A program made the translations under genes and the position numbers. DNA of 64,000 nt from Chinchilla lanigera (taxonomy: Eukaryota; Chordata; Mammalia; Rodentia; Chinchillidae): assembly GCF_000276665.1 (NCBI RefSeq), contig NW_004955438.1, positions 8,732,002-8,796,001 of the forward strand. The letters run 5' to 3'. Below the pieces are notes generated by a model. It was not told the DNA's origin. It saw only the letters and a list, made by a program, of their open reading frames with translations, and did not search any database. Of the stretch, positions 44,269-57,079 are shown in pieces. Each line of letters opens with the position of its first letter. Within the stretch, counting starts at the first letter, position 1.

Positions 44269-45495
44269 TGCTACAAACTGAGCCTGAGGAGTGACCTGGT
44301 TGGAACTTAGAAAATCATAATGCTGAGAAGAATTTAGACACGAAAAATCAAGCTGATATGATTTCACATTGGAATGAAGACTCAATTAGGAATTAGATCA
44401 GAGGCCATGTATGTTATGCTCCAGTAAAAAATAAAGTCTACATTTTTCCCATGTCTTAAGATTTTGTATAAAAGGCTAAATACAAAGATAGCAGATTAAC
44501 TGATCTCATGCCAATATCATTCAATATTCAGGCTTTGGCATGAGTACTGCTTGGTGTTATTATTCAGAGTTACAGTAGAATTGTGAGGATAAAGTAGAGC
44601 AGGAACATTTGAAAATCTTGGAGATTGAAGAAGAACTATATGTTAATTTGAGTCCAAAGAACATGTAGTTCTTGAAATGATTAGTACCATTAAAAAGAAA
44701 GATTTTGAATTTGGACAAGAAAAAAGTTGTCTTAAAAGCATTTCAGGAATCAGCAATACGCCTCTCACTGTATAATCTCTATGGTGAGAAATGTAAACCT
44801 GGGGCCTTTAGAAGGGCCACATTGGAATTAGCTCCCTGTAATTCATTTTGCCATGCTCAGCCATTCAGGTACTCAGAGATTATTGCATTAATTGCTCAAG
44901 GGGTCCAGCTACTACTTAAGCTGGGGGCAAATTTTGGTGTAACTCATGTGATGCTGGTTATGTGGGCATGCAGATTGCAAATGGCATAGGATCATGGAGA
45001 GTTCCACCCAGATTTCAAAGGAAGGACAGGCAAAAATGTGTGTAACTGGGTCAAAGTCCCTCCCTGTAACCTCTGGAAAGATAGTAGATGGAGATGTAGG
45101 AGTGAGGAGAAGACTTCTATGGAGACTTCAGGAAACTGAAAATGCCAGAAATGTAGAGCATCTGCTGAGGAAAGCTACAGGCAGCAAGTGAAGACAGCTC
45201 AAGAAAGAAGCCTTATAGGATGAGATCAGCAAGAACATGAGTTGGGGTCATCCCAGTCTTCTGGAACTCACATCTCAGCACTATGTGCCCCAAAAACTTA
45301 ACATGGAGCCACAGGATTTAATGTGTGCCATGTTGGGTTTCAGTATTGCTTTGCTCTAATCTTTTTCTATTTCTTTATCTTTCCCTTTTGAACTAGGAAT
45401 GTTTACCCTGTGCCACAGCATCTTTAAATTATCTGAGTTGCTTTTTTATTTCTACCGGGGCTCACAGATAAGAGTTGCCATGAGTCTCAGATGAT

Positions 45496-46610
45496 TTATT
45501 CAACAATGTTTATAAAATTTCTAATATATACTAAGAATGAGGGTAAGACAAATATAGACTTTTTATGAAAATCAAGAGTCAAACTTCATCTATCAAAATT
45601 GAAAGCTAATTTTAGCAGGTTATATATATTTTTGTCAGATAATCTCAGTAAGTTATAACAAAATATTGAAGGAAAAAAATCTATGCTTAAATCCTGTTTT
45701 CCCAGTGAGCCTATCAGAAACTCAATTTTGTCATCCTATCTAATACATACATTTTAGAGGTAAGAAATGGTATATGAGTACATAAAATTGAGAAATGGCA
45801 TAGCCAGGTTATGCATGAGAGTGTCTCACCTCCTTCTTCAATTCTCATTTGGACAGATGTACTTCTCTGAGAAGTGGAGCATAGACTAGTTTAGGCTGGG
45901 TGTGTGCCTCAGCTTCCCCAACCTGGAGAAAGTAAAGCATCATTTAAAATAGACAATTTAATTAACTTTTCCTTTTCACTGCTATCTATTTCTTTCTTCA
46001 TTTACATGCTAATTTATTTACTTATTTGTGAAATGATTAAGAAGATGCATTAGGGGAAAACATTGGAAGAGTGTAACCCATGTTCTGAGTAAATCACTGA
46101 TAAAAAACTCTCATTGTGGGTTTTGGACCAGAAAATTGTGTATCTAAATCACAACATTACTGCTTTAAGCTCTATCACCTAGCTAACTTTCTGAAATTAA
46201 TATTTAATTATGAATCAAGGAGTAAATCCTCCTGTGTGAGATGAGAAAAGTTTTTAAAAGGATGACTGGCAAGATGACTGTTGTATAAGAGATCTATGAA
46301 GTGTTCTACCATTGAGCTTCCTGCATTACAGGGTTCAGGACTCACTTTAACATGAGCTCTGACCTGAGTTGCAATGCTGAGAAATCAGAAAATCACATTC
46401 TGAAAAGCTCCAAAATATAATTAATTAGCATAACACAGTCAGGTCTGGAGGCGGCTCTGACATCCATGTTTGTCAGTATGAATTCCACTACTTACCGTAT
46501 ATGTCTAAAGATATGTCACTTCCTTTCTTTTGTGCTGCTTTTGAAAATGCTGATGGCCATCAGCTCTTGCCCACTTCCTACTCCTGCTCTTTAAGAACAG
46601 CTTCCGCCTG
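45496..46610. other. AT-rich DNA, nothing recognised
   Basis: No repeat or gene identified. Confidence 0.35.
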
Positions 46611-47005
46611 TGCTGTGGGCTGAATGTTTGTGTCCCTCCCCCTAATTACTATGTTCAAATCCCAACCCAATATGATCAATTGCGGAGGTCAGGTCTTTGG
46701 GAGACAAAATCAGGACTATTGATGAGATTAGCATTATTATAATACAAAAGACAATCTCTCCTTTATCCTCCCTTCCCCTCCTCTTCTCTCCCTCTCCTTT
46801 TCTTCTTCTTTTCTCTCTGCTCTTTTGCCCTCATGAAGATACAGGAGGAGGACAGCCATCCACAAGCCACGGAATGGTCCCTCATCAGACCATGGATCTG
46901 GTGGAGACTTGGATGTCCCAGGCTTTAGATCCCAAGAAACAAATGTTTCCTGTTCAAGTCACAAATCTGTGGCATATGTTATAACACCTTGATCTGACTA
47001 AGGCA
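46611..47005 (+). mobile_element. MLT1/MST-type LTR
   Basis: Starts 'tgctgtgggctgaatgtttg', then 'caaatcccaacccaatatga', 'caggtctttgggagacaaaa', a pyrimidine-rich patch (46755-46830), 'catgaagatacaggaggagg' and an end '...ctgactaaggca'. The 95-codon frame inside is incidental. Confidence 0.75.
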
Positions 47006-49084
47006 GTTAGCAAGAACTTACTTCCCTTTCTTTTTTGAAAGTTTGTTCTTATCTCAAGTGTACTTCCCTTTAGTTTCTCATTAAAGTAACAGTACTGGCA
47101 CCAGTAATAGTTGTAGTTATAGAAATAGCAACTTTAAATGACAGAGTTATGGATTAAAAATGGAAAGGCAATTAAAACAGATTGCCTTAGGCCCAAGGTC
47201 TTGCACATTAGGTGGCTTGTCCCTGACCCTATTGATCTGTGCCTCCTATGATGAGGAGTGCACCAGAGGAGGCAGCTTTTCTAAGCCACATTAGATTGTG
47301 GTGGCCCTGGAATATTCTGACTTGCTGTCCCCTTAAGATGCACTAATCACATTTGCAGTTTCAGGTCCTTGTAATTGTATTCCTATTTCCCAGGAAAATA
47401 CCAGTAAACGTATCTGTAAAGAACCTGATAAGGTCAGATCTGGGAGCTCTGTTTGATTCTATTATGCTCTGATAGGAAGCAGCATATGAAGGCACAGAGA
47501 AAGACACAAAACTGGTGCTAAATGCTGTGACAGTTATAATTACTATGGGGAACCAAACCTGTTGTTATATCTTAAATTAAAAAAAGAAAAACAGAATTGA
47601 GTCCATGAGTCTTCTGGTGTGGCTATAGAGGCAGCTCCCGGGTTTCCGTCCTTCCCAGCATAGCCATAAAATCAACCCCAACTCCCAGAAGCTTCACCCT
47701 GTTTCTTGCAAATTCTGTTTCTTGAAACCTAGAGAAATTGGACATACAGAGGCATCTAGGGGAATAATTATCCCCAGCACTGCTTTGCCTTGTCTCATGC
47801 CTACAGAGACCCCCCCAGCTAAGATGTTATAAGAGATCTTTGGGTTTGTGTGTGAAGTTTGCAAAATCAAAGCACTTTAACAAACTACAAATCTGCCTCC
47901 TATTCCTTTCAGCTGGTAGGACATAAATCATATGAAAAACCCAAGACTGCTTTGTAGATGGAGAAACTGACCTGAGGGAGGTTTACTGGCCAGAATCAAT
48001 GGCCGAGTCCCAACACAGTCAGGGCTTCTGAGTGACCCTAGATCATTCTTCCGTGTGCACATTTATACTCCTTGACTTCACATGGGTAAGTGAGCAGGTT
48101 CTCCTTGGTCTATTTTGGAGATTTTGTAAGAAATACAGGATCTATTTCAAACCTTTTTCTTGCTTTTTTGCAAAGTGCTGAGCGATTCATCTCATTGACC
48201 TGTCACACGGGCCCATCCTTCTCCTCACAGTTCTAATTTCTAACTCCTGTGGAGAACCATTGTGTGAAGGTCTTGTCAGGTTTCTTTGCCACTCAGTCTC
48301 CAGCTTCCCTTCTTAAGCTTCCAGCAGTGCCAATTAGTACCACATATGGAGTGAGTTTACAGAGTGGCTGTTGCTGCCAAGTTCTTAAAAGGTGGCCAAA
48401 ATGCAAATTGGCCAGTAGGCAACTTCTTGGGTGTGAGGTTAGGGAAATAAGTTTAAGTACCACAGCATAAGTACCATTCTTTTTATGCCCTGAAGCTTCT
48501 GCCATGCTGTATATCTTTAAAGTAAAATATGCAAAAGGACCTGGAATGCTTCAAAAAAGAAAATATGAAAAAATGCAGAAATTAAATGAAATGAGAAAGT
48601 TAAGTCACATAAAACTTAGCTGAAGAACGCTAAAGAAAGAGCAGCTGTGTGCCTGGAACTATAAACCTGTATCTTGTTCTTATCCCAAAAGAGGACAGTA
48701 AAGTTCCCCTCACCCCTCCACGTACCTCACCCGACCAAATATAGCAAGTCAAATGCCACTTTTTTGAATCCTTTTTTTTTCCAATTCCATATCTCACTGT
48801 TTATGCTGAGAATTTTTCTTGGGACTGTGTCCATCTAGTTCTGATTTCTCTCTGAGCTTCTTCTCCTTGGGAAAGCAGGATGACCCCAAAGTGTAACAAA
48901 TGCCCGAGAGCTCACCGCATTTTGCACTGTAGTGATTTTATCTTAATGGTAAACCCCTATGTCTGCGCCTAGCTCCTCTTAAGAGATAGCAAAGACTCTT
49001 TCAAAGTCTTCCTGTATATCTGCGTTCGAGTCTGTGGAAAGTGTGGAAAGAGATATGACAATAAATGGATACTACTAAATGCTT
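47006..49084. other. non-genic DNA; source of a dispersed duplication
   Basis: No repeat family identified. Contains 48846-48882, which recurs exactly at 50663-50699 (see findings). Confidence 0.35.
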
Positions 49085-49470
49085 AAACACACTCTTAGGT
49101 ATTTTATTGTATCACAGGTTTAATAAAATGATCTCTGTAAGGTAATTACAATTTTCCCTATTATAAAGATGAACAAGCGAGTTCAATGAGGGAAAGAAAT
49201 TTCTTGATATTCATACAGGTACAAAGTAGTAAATCTGGTACACAAACCTGGTTCCATCTCCTTCACAAAATGGTACTGTCACATAAAATAGAGGGGATCT
49301 TAGAAATTAGCATTTTGGATCACTACCATGTACCAGGCATAATGCTAAATGCTTCACATGCAATTTCATTAAGTCTCACTGCAAAACTGAAAGCATTACC
49401 TGTAGCAGTGTGGGCTCAGGCAGACCAAAAGACTTGCCCAAGCCTGCACAGTCAGATGTTGCCAAGATAA
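49085..49470 (+). repeat. MIR relics, probably two in tandem
   Basis: First: 'attataaagatgaacaagcg', 'agtagtaaatctggtacaca', 'aacctggttcc'. Second: 'tgtaccaggcataatgctaa', 'atgcttcacatgcaatttca', 'aagacttgcccaagcctgca'. Both match the MIR 3' half in order. Confidence 0.6.
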
Positions 49471-51864
49471 CCTTCAAATACAGTCACTCCACCTATAGGA
49501 TCTCCGGTGCTTTCACTTTGCACTACACTCTCTGCTCTAGCTGTCTGTGAGGCAATCTGATCATGGAGCCTCTTTGATTCTCAAGAGTACTGGTGCAGTG
49601 GATTTCTTCCTCTTTATTGTCTTGGGATGCAATGATACGAAACATCCTCTCGAGAATTTATCTGGCAGTCACCAAGCCTGTATGCTCATTCATAAACTCA
49701 CTTTCCATGTATTCCTTGTAAGAGATCAATCAGTACAGCTTCAGGAATCCTACCACCGTATTTCTTAAAATAAGCACAGGATGTTCTGTAAACAAACATT
49801 AGTTTCCACATTGCTGGGAGATTTTCTTCTTCCAAGCTTCTTACTTGTGTGAAGTTAATGGTGTATCTAAAAGCATTTGGGAAGGGAGTAACTATTCCCA
49901 TGCTTGCTTTCTACCTGATGTTTAAGTTTCATCATTAAGCAGCTAGTGCTGGGTCCGCCTTGTGACATCACTGCCTGAGACAGATTTGTACTCTTAAACT
50001 AGTTAGCTTTTTGGCCACGTCAGATTTGAGATATTACTTTTTATTTCTTCTACTCACCATGCCAAGTGGTTGTCCGCAACATAATTTGAGTTTTAGCAAG
50101 AAAAGAAAAATCTTACTGATCAGATCAACTAACTTCCCTAATGTATCAAGCTTTCATCCCAAGATTAAAAGGGTCACTTGTGATCCAGCTGGGTTTAGTC
50201 TATGACCTGGACTCTTTGTATCCTGTTACCAATGCCCAGCAGCACAAACCACAGTCTGTCAAAGTATTTGGATGGGAAACAACCTTAACCAAAGATTACG
50301 CAGTTTGGGCTGGAAAAGGCAATTCCGTCCATTTACAAACATCTGCCAAAAAGGTCAGATACAGGCTGGCCAGTCTCTGGCTTCCAATGCGGGGGATGGC
50401 TTTGGTCAAGAGTTTTATGTCAGATGGAAATTAAAATGAAGAGAGACCTCAACTTCAGGGAGAAATCTCTAAAAGTTAACTCCAATTCAAACCAAATTTA
50501 AGATTTCAGTCTTTTTTTCCCAAAGGTGTTGGGTCAGAGAATTTTCAAACAAGTGAATTCATTACTCATATGCAAGCATATAGAAGAGGAAAAAGAAGGA
50601 AGAGGAGGAAGGATCGCTGTTATTTCATCTTAAATTCAGGAGTTTGTTCCCTTTTCTATAAATTCTCTCTGAGCTTCTTCTCCTTGGGAAAGCAGGATGC
50701 TTAAACACAGGAAGAATTTGTTTTCACTTACCCAATATGCTGCTAGCAAACTGGGGAACATTTGATTGAACTTTTCTTTGTGTGAAAAGCTGTGCTACTA
50801 CTCAAGTTAATTTAGAACAAAATCCTTCAGAGTAATGTGCTGTTTAAGCAATGAAAACAACAGAGGCTATCAGTTTCCATCCCAGAGTACTGGAATGAAA
50901 CATTCCTTCAACTTGGGGTCAGTGAACACACACTGTTACAATTCCATACAAGCCTGTGCCCCAAAGAGCTCATTTCCCTGATCTGATCTGCCCAGAGATG
51001 TATTCTGTCAGAGAAATTCATTACATTACCAGTCTCCCAGCAATGGCAAATGAAGTGAACCTCTCCCTAGAACATCCTGCACATGTACAAGCAACAAAAG
51101 CTACAACTCCTGAGATATTTCCTTCTGGGTTCTACCAATATGGCTTTAATTTAGTGGGGTTTACATGGAGGTAGTAGGAAAGGATGAGGGGAGAAAGGAG
51201 GAGGGGATGTTTCAGAACCTTTTCTCTCATAAGTAAAACAGTATGTTTCCACTAACAAGATTTCTAGCAACAGGAGAAAAATACGAATCCAGCAATCTTC
51301 CCGTACATATCAAATTATTCTCTTTGGATTTGGGCTTTGTGGTAAGGGGTGAATCCAGAGGGTGCCTTATCCTCAAGTTGGCTGGGAAACAGGATCTGTC
51401 ATCTAGCTCTTAAGTTTGAGTGTTTTCTCTGGTATGTTAATTGCAATCTGTACCAAATGCTTGATCCACCAAAGTGAAGAGATAGGGTTGTTTCCGCATG
51501 TTTGAGGCTGTGCTTTCATTTTGCAAGGTTGTTTATAAGGATGGCACTCACGACTTCAGCATTAATAAGAAGTACTACCCAGATAGCATTTTTGAGAGTA
51601 ATATCCCAGTTGTGATTTGAAAGGCCAGTAGAATGAAGGTAGTTGTAATTCTGTGAAGGCTGGAGTCTAATTCTGCTCCCACTGGTTCAGTCTGAGATAC
51701 TTATTCATCCAAGTGGGTATAGAGGATGTGATAGTTTGACATTCTAAGTCTACGGGATAAGAAGTCTGTTGGTTTCCTCTTTAGTCTTGGAATACTCATC
51801 TGGGGACCCCTGAGTGGCCATGTAAGAAGTTTGATAATATCAAGCCTGACCATCAAGGTGTAGT
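49471..51864. other. non-genic DNA, nothing recognised
   Basis: About 2.4 kb. Frames of 64-97 codons (49547, 50011, 50141, 50956) have no recognisable domain. A polypurine patch lies at 50582-50613. Confidence 0.35.
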
Positions 51865-51881
51865 CTTGGAACAACATACTG

Positions 51882-52050
51882 TTTTATTTGGTTTATTTGT
51901 TTGTTTTGCTTTTTGGACACAGGGTCTCACTTTGCAGTTCAGGCTGGCCTTGAGCTCACTTTGTAGTCCAGGCTGGTCTCAAACTTGCAACCATCCTCCT
52001 GCCTCAGCTTCCCGAGTGCTGGGATTACAGGTGTGTGCCACCATGCCTGA
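51882..52050 (-). mobile_element. B1 SINE
   Basis: Reverse B1: 'agggtctcactttgcagttc', 'aggctggccttgagctcact', 'cccgagtgctgggattacag', 'gtgtgtgccaccatgcctg'. Flanked by a 17-bp duplication with three mismatches (51865-51881 and 52051-52067). Its 88- and 101-codon frames are incidental. Confidence 0.9.
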
Positions 52051-52067
52051 TTTGGATCAACATTCTG

Positions 52068-52859
52068 AACTGAGTTTGTGTTTGTATCACCTATGCCAAA
52101 GTGCCAGACACAATTTATATCCACTGGAATAATCCGCCTTTGAATACCATCAAGGTGATAAGATCTGGAGCAAGAATGTATATCAACACACTTAACCTCA
52201 GGAACCATGAGATTAGTATTAAACTGTTGTTTTAAATCATACATTTGATACTGTTTGCTAATCAGGAAGAGATAGACATAGCAGGATTCAACAATGAAAG
52301 TGTTTTATAAGTGTTTTATAGTGTTTTAGTGTTTTATAAACACTAAAATACTTAGCTGATTTTTGTCTCCTTGTTTGCATTTTTTTATTACTTGAGTCTC
52401 AGATCAAATGTCATTCTCTCTGTAAAGCCATTGTGCATCTGCCTTTGCTCAAGCTTAGGACAGATTCAATCTTCGAACATTTTCACTAAGCCGTCTTTCC
52501 TCACCTTCAGTTCTTTAGTGGTGGATACATTTTCAATTTAATAGTCATTTATTTGTCTAAGAAATTTTACATATACAAGGTGTAGATCATTTACTCAGTG
52601 CTGGAAAATGGAGGATTTTTTTCTGTTCCTAGCTTTCTTTGCTATAATCCTCATATCTATCACAAATGTGGTTGGAGCTCAATCATGCCAACTAATGCTG
52701 AATTAAAAATACACAAGTCCTCCATTTGCTAGCACAGAGTGTGTTTATCTCAACTGCTACAGTTATCATAGAATAGAGTTGAGTGCTGATAGAAAATATA
52801 CCCAAATTAAAGGTAAGTCATGTGACTTCTTTCAAGACAAAAGTAAACTTCACAAGCAG
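52068..52859. other. AT-rich DNA; small direct repeats
   Basis: At 52300-52345 a 'gtgttttata' unit is repeated about three times. Otherwise nothing recognised. Confidence 0.35.
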
Positions 52860-53040
52860 GAAGATCTGGAAATTCATTCCCAGCTCCAAAATATTTTCCC
52901 AGTTTCTTAGCTTTCCTACTGGAAAATACCTATTAACTACTTCTAGAGTAGTTAATGAGAATTAAATGAATTAATATGCATAAAATGCTTAGAAGAGTAC
53001 CCTATACTTAGTATATGTTAGAGAAATATTTGTTAAATAC
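52860..53040 (+). repeat. MIR relic, 3' part
   Basis: 'aatgagaattaaatgaatta', 'ataaaatgcttagaagagta' and 'tagtatatgttagagaaata' match the MIR tail order. Confidence 0.5.
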
Positions 53041-55169
53041 AATTATTGCAAAGTATACTGATTGAGATGGAGCTTGGTTTATACTAAGGATGATGAAAAT
53101 ATATTTTATATCATGTTCTTTTTGAAATTTTGAGCCTTTTGGTACTTAAAAAGAAGTAGCAGATTTACATATTATTTATTTTTTTAATTTTGAGCAATGT
53201 ACAAGTTGGAAAATGACTGTTAAATACTACATGCCAAACATATGTGGGTGAGCCCCACTGTTTGTTGACTGACGCTCAGACCAGGATTGACTCATTGTAA
53301 ATTCTCAGATGGGCATTAGCCCTGTGACTTCATATTTTTGCTCTCTTTCTTGTGGTAAACCATTTCTTGTATTATTGATTTGAAAACAATATTTGTAGGT
53401 GTCGGCAAAGCAATGCATAGTCAAATTCTAAGCCTCACATGTACATTTTGAGAATAATTTCTGTGGCCTAATATCTGAATCCCTAGTGGAGCAAGGGTTG
53501 AAGGGAGAAGGGAAATAAGAAATCAGAAAATACAGACATGTGATTTGTTTTTTGGGAACCTAGGCTCACTGCATCCAACTCATTTCTGCTTCATACAGAT
53601 TTCACCCAAAAGTCACAAATGTTTAATTACACTTAACTTGTTAATTACTTTCTTTAACTTGAAAAAATATAGAAACAGGGACATCTTATTTTTGTAATTG
53701 CTTACGGAGAATTAGATGTCTTTAGAACTGGTGTCACACTGATAGATTATATTCATTATGTAGTGATGCACACATAAATGTATATGTTTGTTTCCATGTA
53801 ATACTGGGATTAAGACAACAACTGTGCCCCTCTAGAAAATGCAGGAGGCCATAGTAAACATAAGGTCTTCAAAAGCTATATTTATGTCAATTTCTAGTGG
53901 CACATCAAATAGTGATTGCCTATGAAAACAGAAATCAGAGCCCGAGCAATTACAAAGGTGCTGAGTTAAATAAAACAAGTAGTGCACCTTGTGTAAAACA
54001 AATATTGAAAGCAGCAGAGATGAACACAGTTAGGGGCCTGTCCTTCTTCGTTCTACTCTCTACTGTCACATTGTTGTCATTGTCTCTAGTATGTCACCTC
54101 TCAGTCTTCACACCAGTTGTTCATCTCTCTAGCTTACTCTCCCATAAGATGGTGTGTTGCATACTGCTCAGGAAATGGATCTAAGTGATTATCACTTGTA
54201 TTAACTCCAGGGCTTTAGAAAGACTGGTTTATTGGTCTGTGTTTCCTAGTTGCTCATGGTCACCCAGAGGGATAAGAATCAGTCTTCACTAGTCTCAGCC
54301 TTGTTATGGCAGGAATGGGAAACATGTCATAGAATGTCACAGGAAACTTTTCTTCATGTCTCCATTTCTTTAATGACTTAAACCTGAAGACACTAGGTGA
54401 CAAGAAATCCTGTGTTCTTAGAGCTGTTACTTATACTGTGTCTGGATAAGATTAATAAGATTTGAGCAGACTTCTTCTCTGTCTACTCATATCCATAACT
54501 ACAGACATTTAAGACTAGAAATTTAGAATGTAACTGCTTAATAAAACTACAGGAAAGAAAATGTCATGGTGCTTTCTCTCACATAAAGATGAAAGAAAAA
54601 ATAAGAATACAGATATTTCCCCTTTTCCTCACATTCCAAGTGGAAGGGAAAAGCTGAAAGAATGAGCCCAGAATTTTTTCAAAATGGCACTTGGAGTCTT
54701 TGTCCATACCCGGCCCTTTGTTGGGGTGTAGATTGGTTCTATGCAATTATAGAAGTGGATAAGCAGGCAAGTGCACTCCCGAGAATCTAATGTGTATTTG
54801 CAAAGCGACCTGTGCCCATCTTCCTGTTTGAAAGCCAGAAGAGAGAGGACATATAGCGGTCCTCTGTATAGCCAGGCCAGAGGACAGATCTGTGAGAGGA
54901 CGAGCCACTCTTTTCCTTTTATGAGGATGAATCTCTAGTTACTAGCAACGGAGTGTTTTTCAGGAAGGAAAGGAAGGAAACAAGCTTTTCTATTTGGTGG
55001 GCCTAAGTGTTCCTAGCACGTCAAGGTTGCAGGCACGGATTCCCTTGACAGGTTGAGAAATTGTCTTTTTATTGTTAATTCTTGACAGTTCTTATCATAA
55101 ATTGGAATTGCTTTTTCTATATGTATTTAGTAATCAGAATGTATTTTCTTTTTTAATTAATAAATGTAT
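53041..55169. other. AT-rich DNA, nothing recognised
   Basis: About 2.1 kb. A 95-codon frame at 53897-54184 has a leucine/serine/valine-rich segment that could span a membrane, but with no family match I treat it as chance. Confidence 0.35.
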
Positions 55170-55182
55170 ATTAGGTTTTCTT

Positions 55183-55392
55183 TTTTTTTTTTTTCCTTTT
55201 TCAAACAGGGTCTCACTATGCAGTTCAGGCTGGCCTTGTTTTTCTTTTTGGCCTTTTTCAAACAGGGTCTCACTATGCAGTTCAGGCTGGCCTTGAGCTC
55301 AGTTTGTAGCCCAGGCTGGCCTACAATGCTCAATGATCCTCCTGCTTCAGCCTCCCAAGTTTTGGGATTATAGGTGTGCCCAACCATGCCCC
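55183..55392 (-). mobile_element. B1 SINE with a 44-bp duplicated 3' end
   Basis: Reverse B1 with a T-rich left end and a perfect 13-bp target duplication (55170-55182 and 55393-55405, 'attaggttttctt'). The 44 bp at 55195-55238 recur exactly at 55252-55295, so the last part of the element is present twice within one insertion. Confidence 0.9.
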
Positions 55393-56376
55393 ATTAGGTT
55401 TTCTTAAAAGATGAAACAAACCTTATATTCCTGGGATAAAACACATTTCTGCATGTTATATTATTATTTTGTATGTTGCTAGATTTAATTTGCTAATATT
55501 TTAAGAACTTGTTTTTCAGGAAGCATATTAATTTCTAGTTTTCTTTTCTTAAAGTGTTTTATGGCTTTGATGTCAAGGGAACTCTGGTTTTGTAAAATTA
55601 ATTGGGAAATTATCATATTGGCATATGAATGAGACATTTTGTTTCCTTAAATGTTTGAAAATATTGATGTGAAATGATGTACACAACACTAGAGTCTTTT
55701 TTTATTGTGAATTCTATTTATTTGATAGATACACAAGTATCCTTATTTCATATTTCTTTAGCTTGTTTTTTTTACTTTGTATCTTTTAGAGGATTTGTCC
55801 ATGTATGCTGTTTTACAATTTAATAGTTTAATATTATCTGTAATTTGTCTAATTAACCTTTTAGTAACCATTTGTTTCTCATTCTCAATATCGCCAAGTT
55901 GCCCCACCTGAAGTTACATTCTTTTTGATTTTTTATTTTTTCATTTCAGTGATTTTTCTCTATTTCTTTTCAGTTTTCTATTGCAGTTACTTATACTCTT
56001 ATGTTTATCACTTTCACTTTTACATTTATTTTGGTTTTAATTTTTAAGCCTTGAAGGTAGAAACTTAGGTAACTGCTTTTAAGTGCCATCACTTTTCTAA
56101 AATAATTCTTTATATATATGATTTTTTCTCTTAGCACTGCTCTAGCTGTACCCCACAATTTGGATAAGCTGTAATTTTTATGTTATTCAGTTCCAAAATT
56201 TTATAATTTTGCTTATGTGTTCACCTTGACTCATATATTATTGACAAATACAGTATTTACTTTTAAAATATTGGAGAATTTTCCAGATACTTTCTGTTAG
56301 TGACTCCTAGTTAAGTGTATAGTGAACACAGAATGTTGTATAGTTGCAATACTTTTACATTTACTAGAACTTGTTT

Positions 56377-56477
56377 TTTTGTTTGTCTGTTTGTTTTTCT
56401 TCCAGTACCAGGAATAGAACTCACAACCTTGCGCCTGCCAGGCAGGTGCTTTTGCCACTGAGCTAAATCCCCAGCCC
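56377..56477 (-). mobile_element. ID SINE inside old LINE-1
   Basis: tRNA-derived head in reverse ('gagctaaatccccagcccc'). Target duplication of 13 bp with one mismatch (56364-56376 'ctagaacttgttt' and 56478-56490 'ctaggacttgttt'). Confidence 0.95.
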
Positions 56478-57079
56478 CTAGGACTTGTTTAATTGCCCCA
56501 AATATGGCCTATCTTGGTGATGTTTTATGCACACACATAAACAGTGTGGAGTTCTATAGTTGTCAACTAGGTCAAGTTTGTTTAAATATTTAAATTTTTC
56601 TTCTCCTTACTCATTTTATCTCTATTAATTTACTTATCTTTAAGAGTACTGAAATATTAGTAATTCTACACTTATTTTCTGGAATTGATATTTCCTTTAT
56701 GTATTTTGAAGCTATATTTTTAAATACATATTTATCACCATCATAACTTTTTAATTTTATATTTTAATGATTATATTTTAATTACTTTATATTTAATTAT
56801 AAAATGTATATTTATGTTTTTGATATGCTTGCTTTGTAACCTTAGTCAGATATTAATACAAGAACTCTAGCACTCTTATGTTTAGAAAGCACAAAGAAAA
56901 TTTGTGATTATTTTGAACCTTATTTCTCTGTACTATATATATATGTATAATTAGTTACTTTTCCTGGTTACTGTTACAGCTTTTTTTCATAATAATTGGT
57001 TTGCTCTAACATGATTTTGACTTGACTAGGATTTTTTATATTTGTGTTTGAACTTATCTTCCTTGGGATTCTTTAAACT

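Larger units (their letters stand above)
43726..45495 (+). mobile_element. MaLR interior, split by LINE-1, 3' LTR missing
   Basis: Begins 'gaaaactggtagtagg' right after the LTR, and its end has 'ggatttaatgtgtgccatgt', 'tgttgggtttcagtattgct' and 'tgccatgagtctcagatg', which match the last part of THE1/MST interiors. An L1 3' piece (43875-44268) interrupts it. Short frames at 44705-44989 and 44994-45191 are the decayed remains of its noncoding or gag-like parts. No 3' LTR follows. Confidence 0.7.

Noticed and set aside
53897..54184. 95-codon frame with a Leu/Ser/Val-rich stretch resembling a membrane segment
   Set aside because: No family resemblance, weak start context and surrounded by stop-dense AT-rich DNA.
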